Assembly: GCA_903835005.1 (NCBI GenBank)
Contig: CAILLK010000092.1
Location: 1-52,814 of the forward strand
Origin: an uncultured Bacteroidota bacterium
Lineage (GTDB): Bacteria; Bacteroidota; Bacteroidia; Chitinophagales; Chitinophagaceae
Reading direction: 5' to 3'
DNA length: 52,814 bases
Shown: in pieces, positions 44,082 through 52,814 of the stretch
Position numbering within the stretch: position 1 is the first letter of the stretch
Layout: the number at the start of each line of letters is the position of its first letter
Program-made: the position numbers and the translations under genes
The notes under the pieces: model-generated
What the model was told of the DNA's origin: nothing
Seen by the model: only the letters and a program-made list of their open reading frames with translations
Databases searched by the model: none

Positions 44082-44568
44082 AGTGTAAAGATAAGTTGAA
44101 GGGGTGAAAGTTGGGTATTTGAGATTTAAGTGCTTTATATTGCATTGAAAAAATAAAAAATCATTAATATTAGTTATTATCTGCTCTTATCTGGTAATGG
44201 AAAATGCCATCCTTCAGGATTTATGTCAACTTCTTTCCTTTTCCCATCGTAGTATTTCAATATTTGTTTTCTCTATTGATTATCTGGCAGAATTACATTA
44301 ATATTCTGTTATTGCGCGAAAAAACAAGAGATATATACAAATAGATGTTGATTTTATTTTTACATCAAAAGACTAGATCATTAGCCAACAAATGCAGTGA
44401 TAGGGTATGAAATAATAACGTTCATTATCTGTGGGTGATAAAATGCATCTGGTCTTCTAAAAAAAAGAGTAATTAATACCAGGAAAAATAGTGGTAATAT
44501 GTCTTTTGCTTAATAAAATTAAAGTTTTGAGATTTGCATATTGGTAATCCAGAAAGGATAAATGATTC
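44082..44568. other. AT-rich gap with a possible coding remnant
   Basis: About 490 bases, mostly AT-rich and featureless. On the minus strand at ~44177-44262 a short open stretch reads KYYDGKRKEVDINPEGWHF and ends PLPDKSR before a stop; it has coding-like composition but no start and is cut by stops upstream, so it may be a gene-end remnant. Confidence 0.3.
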
Positions 44569-46422
44569 CTATACTTCATAATTAATGTCAAATTCTGTAG
44601 TCTTCAAACTTAAATTCGGGTTGTAGAAAGGATCATTATCAATAAAGTGTTGCCACCTTGATTGAAAAATACCAATATCCCTCTGATGGTTAGCGAATGA
44701 TTCCTTACTTTGGAATGGGTGACCACGAGTAGCGGATTCATGATGGTATAAGACTACATCAGGCACATACACATTGAAGTAGCCATGTGTCAGCAGTTTA
44801 AGACAAAAGTCAACATCATTATATTCAATCTCCAGGTCTTCGCTCATTCCGCCTACCTCATCAAAAATACTTTTTCTGCACATAAGACATGCAGCTGTAA
44901 CTGCCGAGTAATTATTCAATGATTTCAGGTAATTAAAATAGCCAAGGTCATTTTTATATTTATGAACGAAACAATGTCCGGCTGCATCACCCAATCCAAT
45001 TATTGTACCTGCATGTTGTATAGTATCATTCGGGTAAAGCAGCTTTACGCCTACAGCACCGGTGTGAGGATGCTGTGCAAAAGAAACCATCTCGCTCATC
45101 CAGTCTTTATGTATTACCTCAATGTCATTGTTCAGCATAAGAACGTAATCACCTGTACATGAAGCCGCGCCGAGATTGATTAGTTTGGCAAAATTGAAGG
45201 GAAAGAAAGCATCAATACATTTAAAATTGTTATGTTTTGAAGTGTAATAATGCATTAATTCAAAGAATTCTTTGGATGTGCTATTATTGTTTAGTACAAT
45301 AATTTCGTAATCTGGATAATCAGTTAATTTATATACAGAATCAATTGCAGCTTTTAGCATAACAGTCATATCCTTTGTAGGAATAATTATACTCACTCTT
45401 TTAAAATCTTTAATTACATATTTAATCCTATATCCTCCGAGGAAATCAGGAATGTATTCAATATTAGCCGGTGTATTTCGTCTAATCATTGCTTCCTGTA
45501 GCGCTTTTCGGGCTGCAATGTAAGCGTAAGGTTTAGCCTCACTTCCTTCCATCGAAACAGATTCGTTATGGATTCGCCAATGATATAATATTTTAGGGAT
45601 GTGGCCAATAGCTTCAGTTAACTCAGTAGCTCTTAATAATAAGTCATGATCCTGACTGCCCTCAAAACCTTCGCGGAAACCATTCAGCCGGTTTACGAGT
45701 TGTTTTTTCATAACAACGACATGACCGATGTAATTTCTGGATAATAAATTATCAGGCGCCCAATCTGGCTTAAAATAAGGAAAAGAATAAACACCCAGAT
45801 CATCTATCTTATCCTCATCGGTATATATAATCTGATTTTCCGGATGCGCATTAATATGCTTTACAACTTCAAACAGGCAATTTGCACTGATCAGGTCATC
45901 GTGGTCCATAAACAGGATATAGTCTCCTGTTGCAATTTCAAGAGCGGAATTGGAACAAGCTGAAATATGCCCGTTTTCGGTGCGCAACACTACCTTTATG
46001 CGTTTGTCTTTTGCTGCATAAGCTGATAGTATTTCTTTTATTTCCGGGTTGGGCGAACAATCGTCGGCGAGGCACAGTTCCCAATTGGTATAAAGCTGGC
46101 TGATAACACTATCAATGGCCAGGCGCAAAAAACGGGGTGGGGGATTATATACCGGAACTACAATACTGATTTTAGGGAGTGAAGTAAGTAAATTGATCGT
46201 ATTATTATAATCCTGCTGAAGTACAGTTGGATTCAGCTTCCCTTTTATCCATATGTTGTAAGCGTCTTCAGGAGTGGGTTCGGGTTTACCAAATTTTTGC
46301 TTCAGTTTTTTCTTCAATAATTGTGCACCAGGCTTGGTCAGTAAAAGGAAGGCGAAAAATTTAATGAAGGTTTTTAAGCCACTTTTTCCATTATTTTTTA
46401 TTTTAGAAAGATTACTCCTCAT
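44569..46422 (-). CDS. Glycosyltransferase with two GT2 domains
   Basis: A 617-aa protein. Residues 1-80 are a linker with a short hydrophobic stretch (FAFLLL). GT2 domain 1 spans ~84-290 (ISIVVPVYNPPPRFL, DHD at 173-175, EGSQDHDLLLR). GT2 domain 2 spans ~342-565 (VSIIIPTKDM, NND at 431-433, EYNDVDFCLKLLTHGY). Such two-domain enzymes add alternating or successive sugars to surface polysaccharide chains. It is the last gene of an operon with an ABC exporter, 38 bases after the ATPase. Donor and acceptor are unknown. Confidence 0.92.
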   Translation of the reverse strand: MRSNLSKIKNNGKSGLKTFIKFFAFLLLTKPGAQLLKKKLKQKFGKPEPTPEDAYNIWIKGKLNPTVLQQDYNNTINLLTSLPKISIVVPVYNPPPRFLRLAIDSVISQLYTNWELCLADDCSPNPEIKEILSAYAAKDKRIKVVLRTENGHISACSNSALEIATGDYILFMDHDDLISANCLFEVVKHINAHPENQIIYTDEDKIDDLGVYSFPYFKPDWAPDNLLSRNYIGHVVVMKKQLVNRLNGFREGFEGSQDHDLLLRATELTEAIGHIPKILYHWRIHNESVSMEGSEAKPYAYIAARKALQEAMIRRNTPANIEYIPDFLGGYRIKYVIKDFKRVSIIIPTKDMTVMLKAAIDSVYKLTDYPDYEIIVLNNNSTSKEFFELMHYYTSKHNNFKCIDAFFPFNFAKLINLGAASCTGDYVLMLNNDIEVIHKDWMSEMVSFAQHPHTGAVGVKLLYPNDTIQHAGTIIGLGDAAGHCFVHKYKNDLGYFNYLKSLNNYSAVTAACLMCRKSIFDEVGGMSEDLEIEYNDVDFCLKLLTHGYFNVYVPDVVLYHHESATRGHPFQSKESFANHQRDIGIFQSRWQHFIDNDPFYNPNLSLKTTEFDINYEV

Positions 46423-46460
46423 TTCAATTTCGATGTATTTAACCGGTGAAATTAGTCATT

Positions 46461-47189
46461 TCAGAATAAATGCCTGTATTTATCACCTATTTCTTTTGCA
46501 GTGTCAGAATGAATAATATGTCCATTATCCATAAGCAGGGCTGTATCGCAGATTTTTGCCACATCATCGGGGAAATGCGACACGAATAAAATCGTCTTGC
46601 CCTGTTTTTTAATATTGTATATTTTCTCCATGCATTTTGCCTGGAAACCCTGATCACCAACTGCAAGCACTTCATCTATAATATGAATATCGGCTTCGCG
46701 GGCAATAGATATAGAAAATGCCAGGCGGGCAAGCATACCCGATGAATAGCGTTTTGCCGGCATTTTTAAAACTTCTTCACTCAGCTCCGAAAACTCAATT
46801 ATTTCCTGCAGCGCATTGCTGTTCTTTTTTGATGTGCCATAGAGCGAGAGCAACAGCGAAATATTTTCATATCCCGATAATTCCAGTTCCAGCCCAGCGC
46901 CTATTGCGAGAATAGGGGCAAAAGTGCCATTAATCTCTATACGTCCTGTTTGAGGTTTTATAAGGCCTGCTATAGTGCGGAGCAAAGTGCTTTTGCCCGA
47001 GCCATTTCGGCCCAGAATACCCATGCTTTCTCCCTCTTGCACAGCAAAAGTTATATCGTGCAGAATTGTTTTATTACTGAATGGTTTTTTTCTTTTGGTA
47101 ATCAGGTCTTTAATGGAATTAATGCCCATATTATTCTGCCAGAAGCTTACAGACACATTTTCAAATTCTATTATGTTGCCTTGTTTCAT
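46461..47189 (-). CDS. ABC transporter ATP-binding protein, polysaccharide export (Wzt/TagH-like)
   Basis: A 242-aa ATPase with Walker A GRNGSGKST (60-68), signature YSSGM (148-152) and Walker B HIIDEVLAVGD (169-179). The AVGD ending and KRKKPFSNKTIL insertion are typical of Wzt/TagH/KpsT-type exporters of O-antigen, teichoic acid or capsule. It lacks the C-terminal carbohydrate-binding domain of long Wzt proteins, so chain-end recognition must be done elsewhere or not needed. It starts 8 bases after the permease stop. Confidence 0.93.
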   Translation of the reverse strand: MKQGNIIEFENVSVSFWQNNMGINSIKDLITKRKKPFSNKTILHDITFAVQEGESMGILGRNGSGKSTLLRTIAGLIKPQTGRIEINGTFAPILAIGAGLELELSGYENISLLLSLYGTSKKNSNALQEIIEFSELSEEVLKMPAKRYSSGMLARLAFSISIAREADIHIIDEVLAVGDQGFQAKCMEKIYNIKKQGKTILFVSHFPDDVAKICDTALLMDNGHIIHSDTAKEIGDKYRHLF

Positions 47190-47197
47190 TAGCTTCG

Positions 47198-47947
47198 TCA
47201 GATGGTTGAGATAAATTGATTTTTGAGCTTACTGAAAATGAATGCCCCGATGGATAAAGTAACTAAGGCAATAATGGCACAATGCATCCATAATGCTAAT
47301 GATGGACCAACACTGTCGTGAAATATACTACGGCCCAGCTTAATAAAATAATAAATAGGATTGCATTTAATTATTATTTTGTAATGTGGAGGAATCATAC
47401 TTTCAGGATAAGCGATAGGGGTTAGATAAAAAAGGGCAGGTTGTATGGTAGCCCAAAGGATACCTACATCTCGGAAGAACACATTTAAGGAAGAAAGTGC
47501 GAGAATAACTCCAAAACAAAATATACCAAACAGTAGGGTACAGGGTATGATGAGCAGCATATTGAGGCTGTAGGATATGCCAAACCAATACATTATAATA
47601 AGAAAAACAATCAGGGTAAGTACAAAGTTGAATAACTCACCGATTATTTCGGATAAGGGAAACTGTATAGCCGGAATATTAAGTGATTTTATTAATCCCG
47701 CTGAACCTATAATGCTGCCAATAGACTGGTTTGTGACATTGGAAAAGAAAAACCAGAAAATAAGGCCTGATGTAGCATAAAGAATATAGTTATTTATAGA
47801 TGGAAACTGAGCGCTGAAAATAACTATGAATATTAGCAGAAAGAGCAAAGGTTTGAAGAAGCCCCAAAAAAATCCAATTAAAGAGTTTTTGTATCTTAAG
47901 ATAATGTTTCGCTTGCTTAATGCATATATACGGGTGATATTTTGCAC
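47198..47947 (-). CDS. ABC-2 type polysaccharide export permease (Wzm-like)
   Basis: A ~249-aa integral membrane protein of the ABC-2 family. The N-terminus VQNITRIYALSKRNIILRYKNSLIGFFWGFFKP is the classic polysaccharide permease opening, followed by about six helices. It pairs with the ATPase downstream to export lipid-linked glycan. The start is GTG at 47947 by inference: the frame runs open to 48193, but ATG codons there lie inside the divergent glycosyltransferase gene and would add a non-family N-terminus. Confidence 0.85.
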   Translation of the reverse strand: MQNITRIYALSKRNIILRYKNSLIGFFWGFFKPLLFLLIFIVIFSAQFPSINNYILYATSGLIFWFFFSNVTNQSIGSIIGSAGLIKSLNIPAIQFPLSEIIGELFNFVLTLIVFLIIMYWFGISYSLNMLLIIPCTLLFGIFCFGVILALSSLNVFFRDVGILWATIQPALFYLTPIAYPESMIPPHYKIIIKCNPIYYFIKLGRSIFHDSVGPSLALWMHCAIIALVTLSIGAFIFSKLKNQFISTI

Positions 47948-48004
47948 GTTGTGGATTTTGTTGATACTTTGCAGTTTAGAGTAAAAATAAAGCAACAGGT
48001 TTAA

Positions 48005-49060
48005 ATGGGTATATTTATAAATGCACGGTTTCTTACGCAGCCTGTTTCCGGGGTGCAAAGGTATGGAATAGAATGCAGCAGACAAATTAAAAAGTTGCAT
48101 AATGATATCACATTCATTTCGCCGGGAAATATACTCCATAAAGACATAGCTAATGAACTTAATGTCAAAGTAATCGGGCGGAATACCGGTCATCTATGGG
48201 AACAAAAGGATTTACCACTGTTTATGAAAAATCAGCAAGGGGCACCTTTACTTAATCTTGCCAATACAGCCCCCCTGTTTTACAGGAATAATTTCATTAC
48301 TATACATGATCTGGCTTTCTTTCACCATCCCGAATGGAACTCGAAAAAATTCTCTGCCTGGTACAATTTTCTGATACCCAGGCTTGCAAATCGAAGCCGA
48401 CATATTTTTACTGTCAGCCACACCATTAAAAATGAAATTGAAGCATGCTATAAAATTTCGCCGGAGAAAATATCTGTAACCTACAACGGCATTTCTCAAA
48501 AGATGGTTGATTACCACCATGCTGTTATGCGGCCTAAGGAAAAAATCATTTTTTCGGTAGGTACATTTAGCCAGCGGAAAAACCATCATAACCTGATTGC
48601 TGCTTTTATTGAGAGTGGCTTGGCTAAAACTTATCAACTGGTTATTACAGGCGATAAAAACAAGGTATTCAGTGAGGCAAATCTTGATGAAGAGCTACTT
48701 AAAAACAGTAATATTAAAATGTATGCTGCCCTGTCGGAAGATGATCTGATCAGTATGTATCAGAAAGCGGAACTCGTAGTTTCTAATTCTTTGTATGAAG
48801 GTTTTGGAATACCATTACTTGAGGGATTATATAATGGCTGCAAAATAGTTTGTTCAGATATACCAGTCTACAGAGAGCTGTATGATGGGCAAGCCAGCTT
48901 TTGCGACCCGCTAAATATTAATAGTATCGTTTCTGCACTGAATGATTCGCTAAAATTGCAAGGTTCAAAAACACATTCCGCTGAATTACTCTTTAGTAAA
49001 TATAGTTACAAGCAATCAGCACAATTAATTCTTGAGCAGATTTTGCCTGGGACTTCATAA
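48005..49060 (+). CDS. Glycosyltransferase family 4 protein
   Basis: A 351-aa GT-B enzyme. N-terminal domain opens GIFINARFLTQPVSGVQRYG. The C-terminal domain has IIFSVGTFSQRKNHHNLIAAF and the nucleotide-sugar-binding EGFGIPLLEGLYNGCKIVCSDI with the E-x7-E motif. It is divergent from the ABC exporter operon and likely adds a sugar to the same polysaccharide. No signal peptide; cytoplasmic. Confidence 0.93.
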   Translation: MGIFINARFLTQPVSGVQRYGIECSRQIKKLHNDITFISPGNILHKDIANELNVKVIGRNTGHLWEQKDLPLFMKNQQGAPLLNLANTAPLFYRNNFITIHDLAFFHHPEWNSKKFSAWYNFLIPRLANRSRHIFTVSHTIKNEIEACYKISPEKISVTYNGISQKMVDYHHAVMRPKEKIIFSVGTFSQRKNHHNLIAAFIESGLAKTYQLVITGDKNKVFSEANLDEELLKNSNIKMYAALSEDDLISMYQKAELVVSNSLYEGFGIPLLEGLYNGCKIVCSDIPVYRELYDGQASFCDPLNINSIVSALNDSLKLQGSKTHSAELLFSKYSYKQSAQLILEQILPGTS

Positions 49061-49088
49061 AAAAAGGTTGCTTCTGCAACCTTTTTTT
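49059..49088. terminator. Bidirectional terminator between convergent genes
   Basis: Perfect 13-bp arms (49059-49071 and 49076-49088) with seven A residues on one side and seven T on the other, around a TTCT loop. It starts within the stop codon of the glycosyltransferase and serves the convergent thioredoxin-like gene too. Confidence 0.9.
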
Positions 49089-49113
49089 ATGAAGTTTAAT
49101 TAATGCCTGCAGA

Positions 49114-49608
49114 CTATTTCGCGGCTGCAAGTTCTTTGACTTTCGCAAATACTTCAGCTTCTCCACCCACCTCATATCCTGTATGAGAAAATGCTACTTT
49201 ACCGTTTTTATCGATGATAAGCAGAAACGGTACATTCTGAAAACTAAGGGATCTTTTAAGGTCCGAATTGGCATCCATATAGTAGGGGAAAGACCAACCT
49301 TGCGAAATAGCATAGGTACGTACCATACCTTCTGCCCTTGCCTCATCTATGGAAATAGTTACATAATTAAAATCAGCTTCCTTTTTCCATTCGGCTAACT
49401 TTGCCGATATGTTTTTGATTTCTTTTTTACAGGGTATACACCAGGTTGCCCAGAAACTGATAACAGTAACTTTGCCTTTCTCAATCGTTTCATTAAAAGG
49501 CAATTTCTTTCCTGAATTTACATCTTTTATCTCAGTGGTAGGCAGTTCCTGAGCCATGATTGAAAGTGAGAAGCATAAACAGGCAATAGTTGTGAATAAT
49601 TTTTTCAT
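49114..49608 (-). CDS. TlpA-like thioredoxin-fold protein, exported
   Basis: A 164-aa protein with signal peptide MKKLFTTIACLCFSLSIMAQ and a thioredoxin fold. The redox motif is WATWCIPCKKE (C57, C60) and the cis-Pro loop is FQNVPFLLIIDKNGK. It likely reduces disulfides or matures cysteine-containing proteins in the periplasm. The chosen ATG at 49608 gives a standard signal peptide; a longer frame from 49650 does not. It is divergent from the DUF6029 gene. Confidence 0.9.
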   Translation of the reverse strand: MKKLFTTIACLCFSLSIMAQELPTTEIKDVNSGKKLPFNETIEKGKVTVISFWATWCIPCKKEIKNISAKLAEWKKEADFNYVTISIDEARAEGMVRTYAISQGWSFPYYMDANSDLKRSLSFQNVPFLLIIDKNGKVAFSHTGYEVGGEAEVFAKVKELAAAK

Positions 49609-49702
49609 GTTTTTTTTTGTTTTAAAATAAATAAGCGAAATCTTTGCCAAATATAAAATTAGCGACTAATTTCGGAAAAACTTCAACAATATCAGCAACT
49701 AA

Positions 49703-51355
49703 ATGAAAAAAACGGCATTTTTATTTTTATTGGTCCTTTTATCTGCCCGGCTAGCGGCCCAGGGAACATTTTCAGGAGATCTGATGATGAACATGAATTT
49801 CTTTGAGAGAGACACAGCTATCAGGGCTTCTGGTAATCCGCTTTACAATAGTGCACTTAGTGGCAGCGAAGGCTGGCTGGGACTAAGATATAATATCAAA
49901 GGATTTACCTTTACTTTAAGAGCTGATGCGTTTAATAACTCAAACCTTAAAGCACCAGCCTCACCGAGCACTGATTTCGGGATAGGGGCATGGAGTATAA
50001 GTAAAGAAATGAAGGACCTGTCTATAACAGTGGGTACCATTTATGATCAGGTAGGTAGTGGTATCCTTTTCAGGGCTTATGAAGACAGAGGGTTATTAGT
50101 AGATAATGGACTGGTGGGGCTTGAACTTAAATACAAGCTGACCAATAATATTACTCTGAAAGGCTTTACAGGGCAGCAGAGAAATAACAGCCAGATAGGA
50201 ACTAATCTGGCTTTACATACACCTCCGTATGGTCCTGTAATTAAAGGATTTAATGCTGAAGGTGATTTTACATCGGGCAAAGTGCATATAATACCAGGTG
50301 TTGGATTTCTGAACAGAACACTTGACCAGACTTCTTATAATGGAGTGGTGGCAACTGTAAAGTCAGAGTATGCAACAACAGATACTCAGGGGCGGTTTAC
50401 GCCTGTTTACAACATGTATGCCGGGTGTGTTTACAATACTCTTACCTATAAAAATTTCTCCTGGTATGTAGAGGGCGATTATAAATCGCACGAAGCGATA
50501 GTGGATCTCAACAATTTGCTGATTGATAAACCGGGAGATGTGGAGTATACATCCATAAATTTCGGAAAAAAAGGTATAGCATTAGGGCTTACCGGCAAGC
50601 GTACAGATAACTTTGTTATGCGAACATCACCGAATGAAACCGGCCCTACTGATGGTAAACTCAATTGGCAGCCTATTATAGCCACGTTAAGGCCTGAGCG
50701 GCTATTGTCGCGTTATACTCCGCCATCTGAAGATGTAAGTGAGCTGGCCGGAACAGCCAATCTGCTTATTACCCCTAATGATGTTTCCAACATTGGATTA
50801 ACGTATACTCATATCAATACCCTTGATAATCAGGACCTGTACCGGGAAATGTATGCTGAAGGTAATTATCAGGGCATAAAGAACTGGATCTTTCAAATAG
50901 GAGCACAGTACCTGGAATATAATATATCTATTTATCAAAACAGGGCTAATCTGGGTGCGCCTATAATTTATGCAGTTACTCCATTTGCCGAACTTACTTA
51001 CAGGATTACTGAGAAAAATTCACTGCGGGCAGAACTCCAGTATATGGATACCAAGCAGGATTATGGCTCCTGGGCATTTGCTCTTCTGGAATATGATATG
51101 GCCCCACATTGGTCCATTTCAGCATCAGATATGTATAACATAGTTGTCAATAAAAACGGAGATAATCCCTATCCTGCTGATGTAAATAAAAAACCGAATA
51201 ATTATTATAATTTATATGTGGCGTATAGTAAAGGCCCTAACAGGTTCTCCCTGGCCTATGTAAAGCAAGTAGATGGCTATAACTGCAGTGGGGGAGTATG
51301 CCGTTATGAACCGGCATTCAGTGGTGTAAAAGCTACAGTTACTTCTAGTTTTTAG
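49703..51355 (+). CDS. DUF6029 family outer-membrane protein
   Basis: A 550-aa exported protein with signal peptide MKKTAFLFLLVLLSARLAAQ and a long body of alternating strands (LGLRYNIKGFTFTLRADAF, NNITLKGFTGQ, ITEKNSLRAELQYMDTKQDYG), ending in VTSSF with a terminal Phe, as in outer-membrane barrels. DUF6029 proteins in Bacteroidota are often next to TlpA-like thioredoxins, as here. Cysteines near the end (NCSGGVC) could be their substrate. Function unknown. Confidence 0.8.
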   Translation: MKKTAFLFLLVLLSARLAAQGTFSGDLMMNMNFFERDTAIRASGNPLYNSALSGSEGWLGLRYNIKGFTFTLRADAFNNSNLKAPASPSTDFGIGAWSISKEMKDLSITVGTIYDQVGSGILFRAYEDRGLLVDNGLVGLELKYKLTNNITLKGFTGQQRNNSQIGTNLALHTPPYGPVIKGFNAEGDFTSGKVHIIPGVGFLNRTLDQTSYNGVVATVKSEYATTDTQGRFTPVYNMYAGCVYNTLTYKNFSWYVEGDYKSHEAIVDLNNLLIDKPGDVEYTSINFGKKGIALGLTGKRTDNFVMRTSPNETGPTDGKLNWQPIIATLRPERLLSRYTPPSEDVSELAGTANLLITPNDVSNIGLTYTHINTLDNQDLYREMYAEGNYQGIKNWIFQIGAQYLEYNISIYQNRANLGAPIIYAVTPFAELTYRITEKNSLRAELQYMDTKQDYGSWAFALLEYDMAPHWSISASDMYNIVVNKNGDNPYPADVNKKPNNYYNLYVAYSKGPNRFSLAYVKQVDGYNCSGGVCRYEPAFSGVKATVTSSF

Positions 51356-51388
51356 TACCGGAAAATAGTTCCTCTTTATTTTTTTTAT

Positions 51389-51429
51389 AATGCCTGAATG
51401 CAATAATTAATTATTGTTTCAGGCATTTT
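51389..51429 (+). terminator. Terminator after DUF6029 gene
   Basis: AATGCCTGAA and TTCAGGCATT arms enclose an inner palindrome (CAATAATT-AATTATTG), followed by T residues. Confidence 0.85.
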
Positions 51430-52211
51430 TATTTGACTTCTACTTACAATAAGGCAACATACTTATATATTATTAATTCCCGGAACTTTTATTGATCAGA
51501 CTTTTATCTTCTGCTATTCAATTCCTGGTAAAGCTACAATTATTTGTTATGCCATTATATTGGCCATAAGGGTATGCGAGAGCAAAAAAAATTACAAATA
51601 AAGCATTCTAATTACCTGAAAGTGATAATCCATAGTAGGTAGTAAGTTTTCAGGTAAAAGTACCCTAATTGATTACAAAATTAAAATTGTTGGTCTGGTT
51701 TTAAATCTGGTTAAATTTAAAAAATAAAAATAAAAGTACTGTAATTGACTTTAATATAGCTATGTATAAAAAAAATTATTTAAAACATTAAAATAAATAA
51801 TAATGTTATAAATTAATTTAGCATAATAGTGGACGAAGTTCTTAATACTCCTTTTCAGAAATTACTGATATCTGAAAACAATTTTCAATAACACAAAGAC
51901 AGAAATAGGGATATGCGTAATTGCCTATTAAATACAGCGGCGAAATTAAGTTTTGAACCAGATAAAACCCACATTAGGTGATTGATTTTCGCTTCTATCC
52001 ACACAAATATAGCCAATAGGGTAATTTATTCTGGAATCCTTTAGTTACAAATAATTTATGAACTCAAATTGAGATAAAAAATTATTAAAGCAATGTATAT
52101 TTTTGTTCATAGCGAAATATAGGCCGTTCATTACAAAATACGGGGGCTTCCTATCATTTGCACTATATAGATCAGGAACCATTCTATTTTTGGTCTCAAA
52201 TATAGTCTGAT
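51430..52211. other. Long AT-rich intergenic region
   Basis: About 780 bases without a supported gene. It contains two similar words, TAAAAGTACCCTAATTGA near 51655 and TAAAAGTACTGTAATTGA near 51731, of unknown meaning. A TATTTTTG element at 52185-52192 lies 20 bases before the next start and may be its -7 box; the nearest TTTG (52157-52160) is 24 nt upstream, slightly too far. Confidence 0.4.
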
Positions 52212-52814
52212 ATGAGTAAAATATTACATCAATATTCTCCCGCCTCTGAAACGGTTACTTCAATTAGCAATAATTCAACTACGTATATGGAAAATTATCT
52301 CAACTCAATGACATTGGCTTCGAAATTGGTGAAAAATGCTAAATATGCATTTGCATTTTTAGGTCTGTTTACCGTTTTGCTGTTAGGATCACCTGCAATA
52401 GCTCAGATTACCGGGTCATTGTCGGTTTGTCAGGGTTCAACAACTACCCTTAACGACGTAAATACCGGAGGCGTATGGAGCAGCAGCAATACAGCAGTTG
52501 CTACGGTTGGTTCAACCGGTATTGTAACTGGTGTGACAGGTGGAACAGCTGTTATTTCTTATACTGTGGGTACCGGAACGCCTGATGTGGCTACCGTGAA
52601 TGTAACCGCTTTTACTGGTACAATATACGGAAGTTCAACTGTTTGTATCGGCAATACTGTTACTTTGACAACTAACGGAGCCTCTGGTGGTTTCTGGAGT
52701 TCCAGTAATTCTATTGCAACTGTAAGCTCCTCAGGGGTAGTAACAGGTAATGGAAAAGGGGCGAATGTTATTTCTTATACAGTTTCCAACTCATGCGGAA
52801 CTGGCTCCGCTACT
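52212..52814 (+). CDS. Secreted Ig-like repeat protein, 3' end outside the window
   Basis: Open from ATG at 52212 to the window edge (201 codons). A polar N-terminus of ~40 residues precedes a hydrophobic signal segment (FAFLGLFTVLLLGSPAIAQ), then Ig-like units with the same pattern as the two other large proteins in the window: SVCQGSTTTL, GGVWSSSNTAVATV, GIVTGVTGG, then STVCIGNTVTL and a second GGFWSSSNS unit ending SNSCGT. The unusually long pre-signal segment resembles extended signal peptides. It is probably another T9SS cargo adhesin; the C-terminus is not visible. Confidence 0.85.
   Translation, partial: MSKILHQYSPASETVTSISNNSTTYMENYLNSMTLASKLVKNAKYAFAFLGLFTVLLLGSPAIAQITGSLSVCQGSTTTLNDVNTGGVWSSSNTAVATVGSTGIVTGVTGGTAVISYTVGTGTPDVATVNVTAFTGTIYGSSTVCIGNTVTLTTNGASGGFWSSSNSIATVSSSGVVTGNGKGANVISYTVSNSCGTGSAT

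Overview
The window looks like a Bacteroidota chromosome, most likely a Chitinophagaceae-type relative. The evidence is several secreted proteins with C-terminal type IX secretion (T9SS) sorting domains, a PorP/SprF-family protein, a DUF6029 outer-membrane protein, DUF1573 proteins, and promoters of the Bacteroidota type (TTTG, about 20 nt, TAnnTTTG). No rRNA, CRISPR array or phage structural gene was seen.

Layout. 1-2981: secreted Ig-repeat protein with an RHS/YD stub at its N-terminus and a T9SS tail. 3387-11810: probable mobile island. Its higher-GC backbone is a membrane-anchored 193-aa protein, a VirD4/HerA-like ATPase with a nuclease-like C-terminal domain, and a large serine recombinase. 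The AT-rich cargo between them is a four-helix membrane metallophosphoesterase, a tiny membrane protein and a TIR effector. The last two share an unusual short G/N-rich motif, which suggests a membrane-linked abortive-infection or signalling module. 12065-16497: LodA/LodB-type quinoprotein oxidase operon in which LodA is fused to an N-terminal catalase-like domain. 17019-24826: envelope and housekeeping genes (WG-rich DUF6600-like protein, PorP/SprF, a frameshifted T9SS cyclophilin, a sulfotransferase, three tandem DUF1573 proteins, DUF4342, glutathione peroxidase). 24927-33554: giant NHL + Ig-repeat T9SS protein. 33683-35129: polysaccharide deacetylase and TatD nuclease.

35147-35882 holds one intact tRNA-Ser(GGA) flanked by two 5' tRNA halves upstream and two 3' tRNA halves downstream. 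The nesting and the outward gradient of decay fit repeated insertion of a ~300-bp tRNA-carrying unit into the variable arm of the tRNA gene. 35981-37329: ArsR/SRPBCC/VOC operon with two 16-bp operators overlapping its promoter. 37550-37696: truncated NHL-protein remnant. 37907-39597: dTDP-sugar genes (RfbC, DegT-family aminotransferase). 39579-41604: ~2-kb degraded islet bounded by a 38-bp direct repeat that copies the aminotransferase 5' end; it carries HigBA, two broken genes and an IS630-type transposase tail. 41663-44081: Pcm, a small His-rich protein and a GNAT-like protein. 44569-49060: surface polysaccharide export and glycosyltransferase genes. 49114-51355: thioredoxin-like protein divergent from a DUF6029 protein. 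52212-end: start of a third Ig-repeat secreted protein, cut by the window edge.

The resident genes are mostly cell-surface: T9SS cargo adhesins, polysaccharide export, sugar modification and envelope proteins. Inserted among them are two mobile or accessory loci and one unusual tRNA locus.
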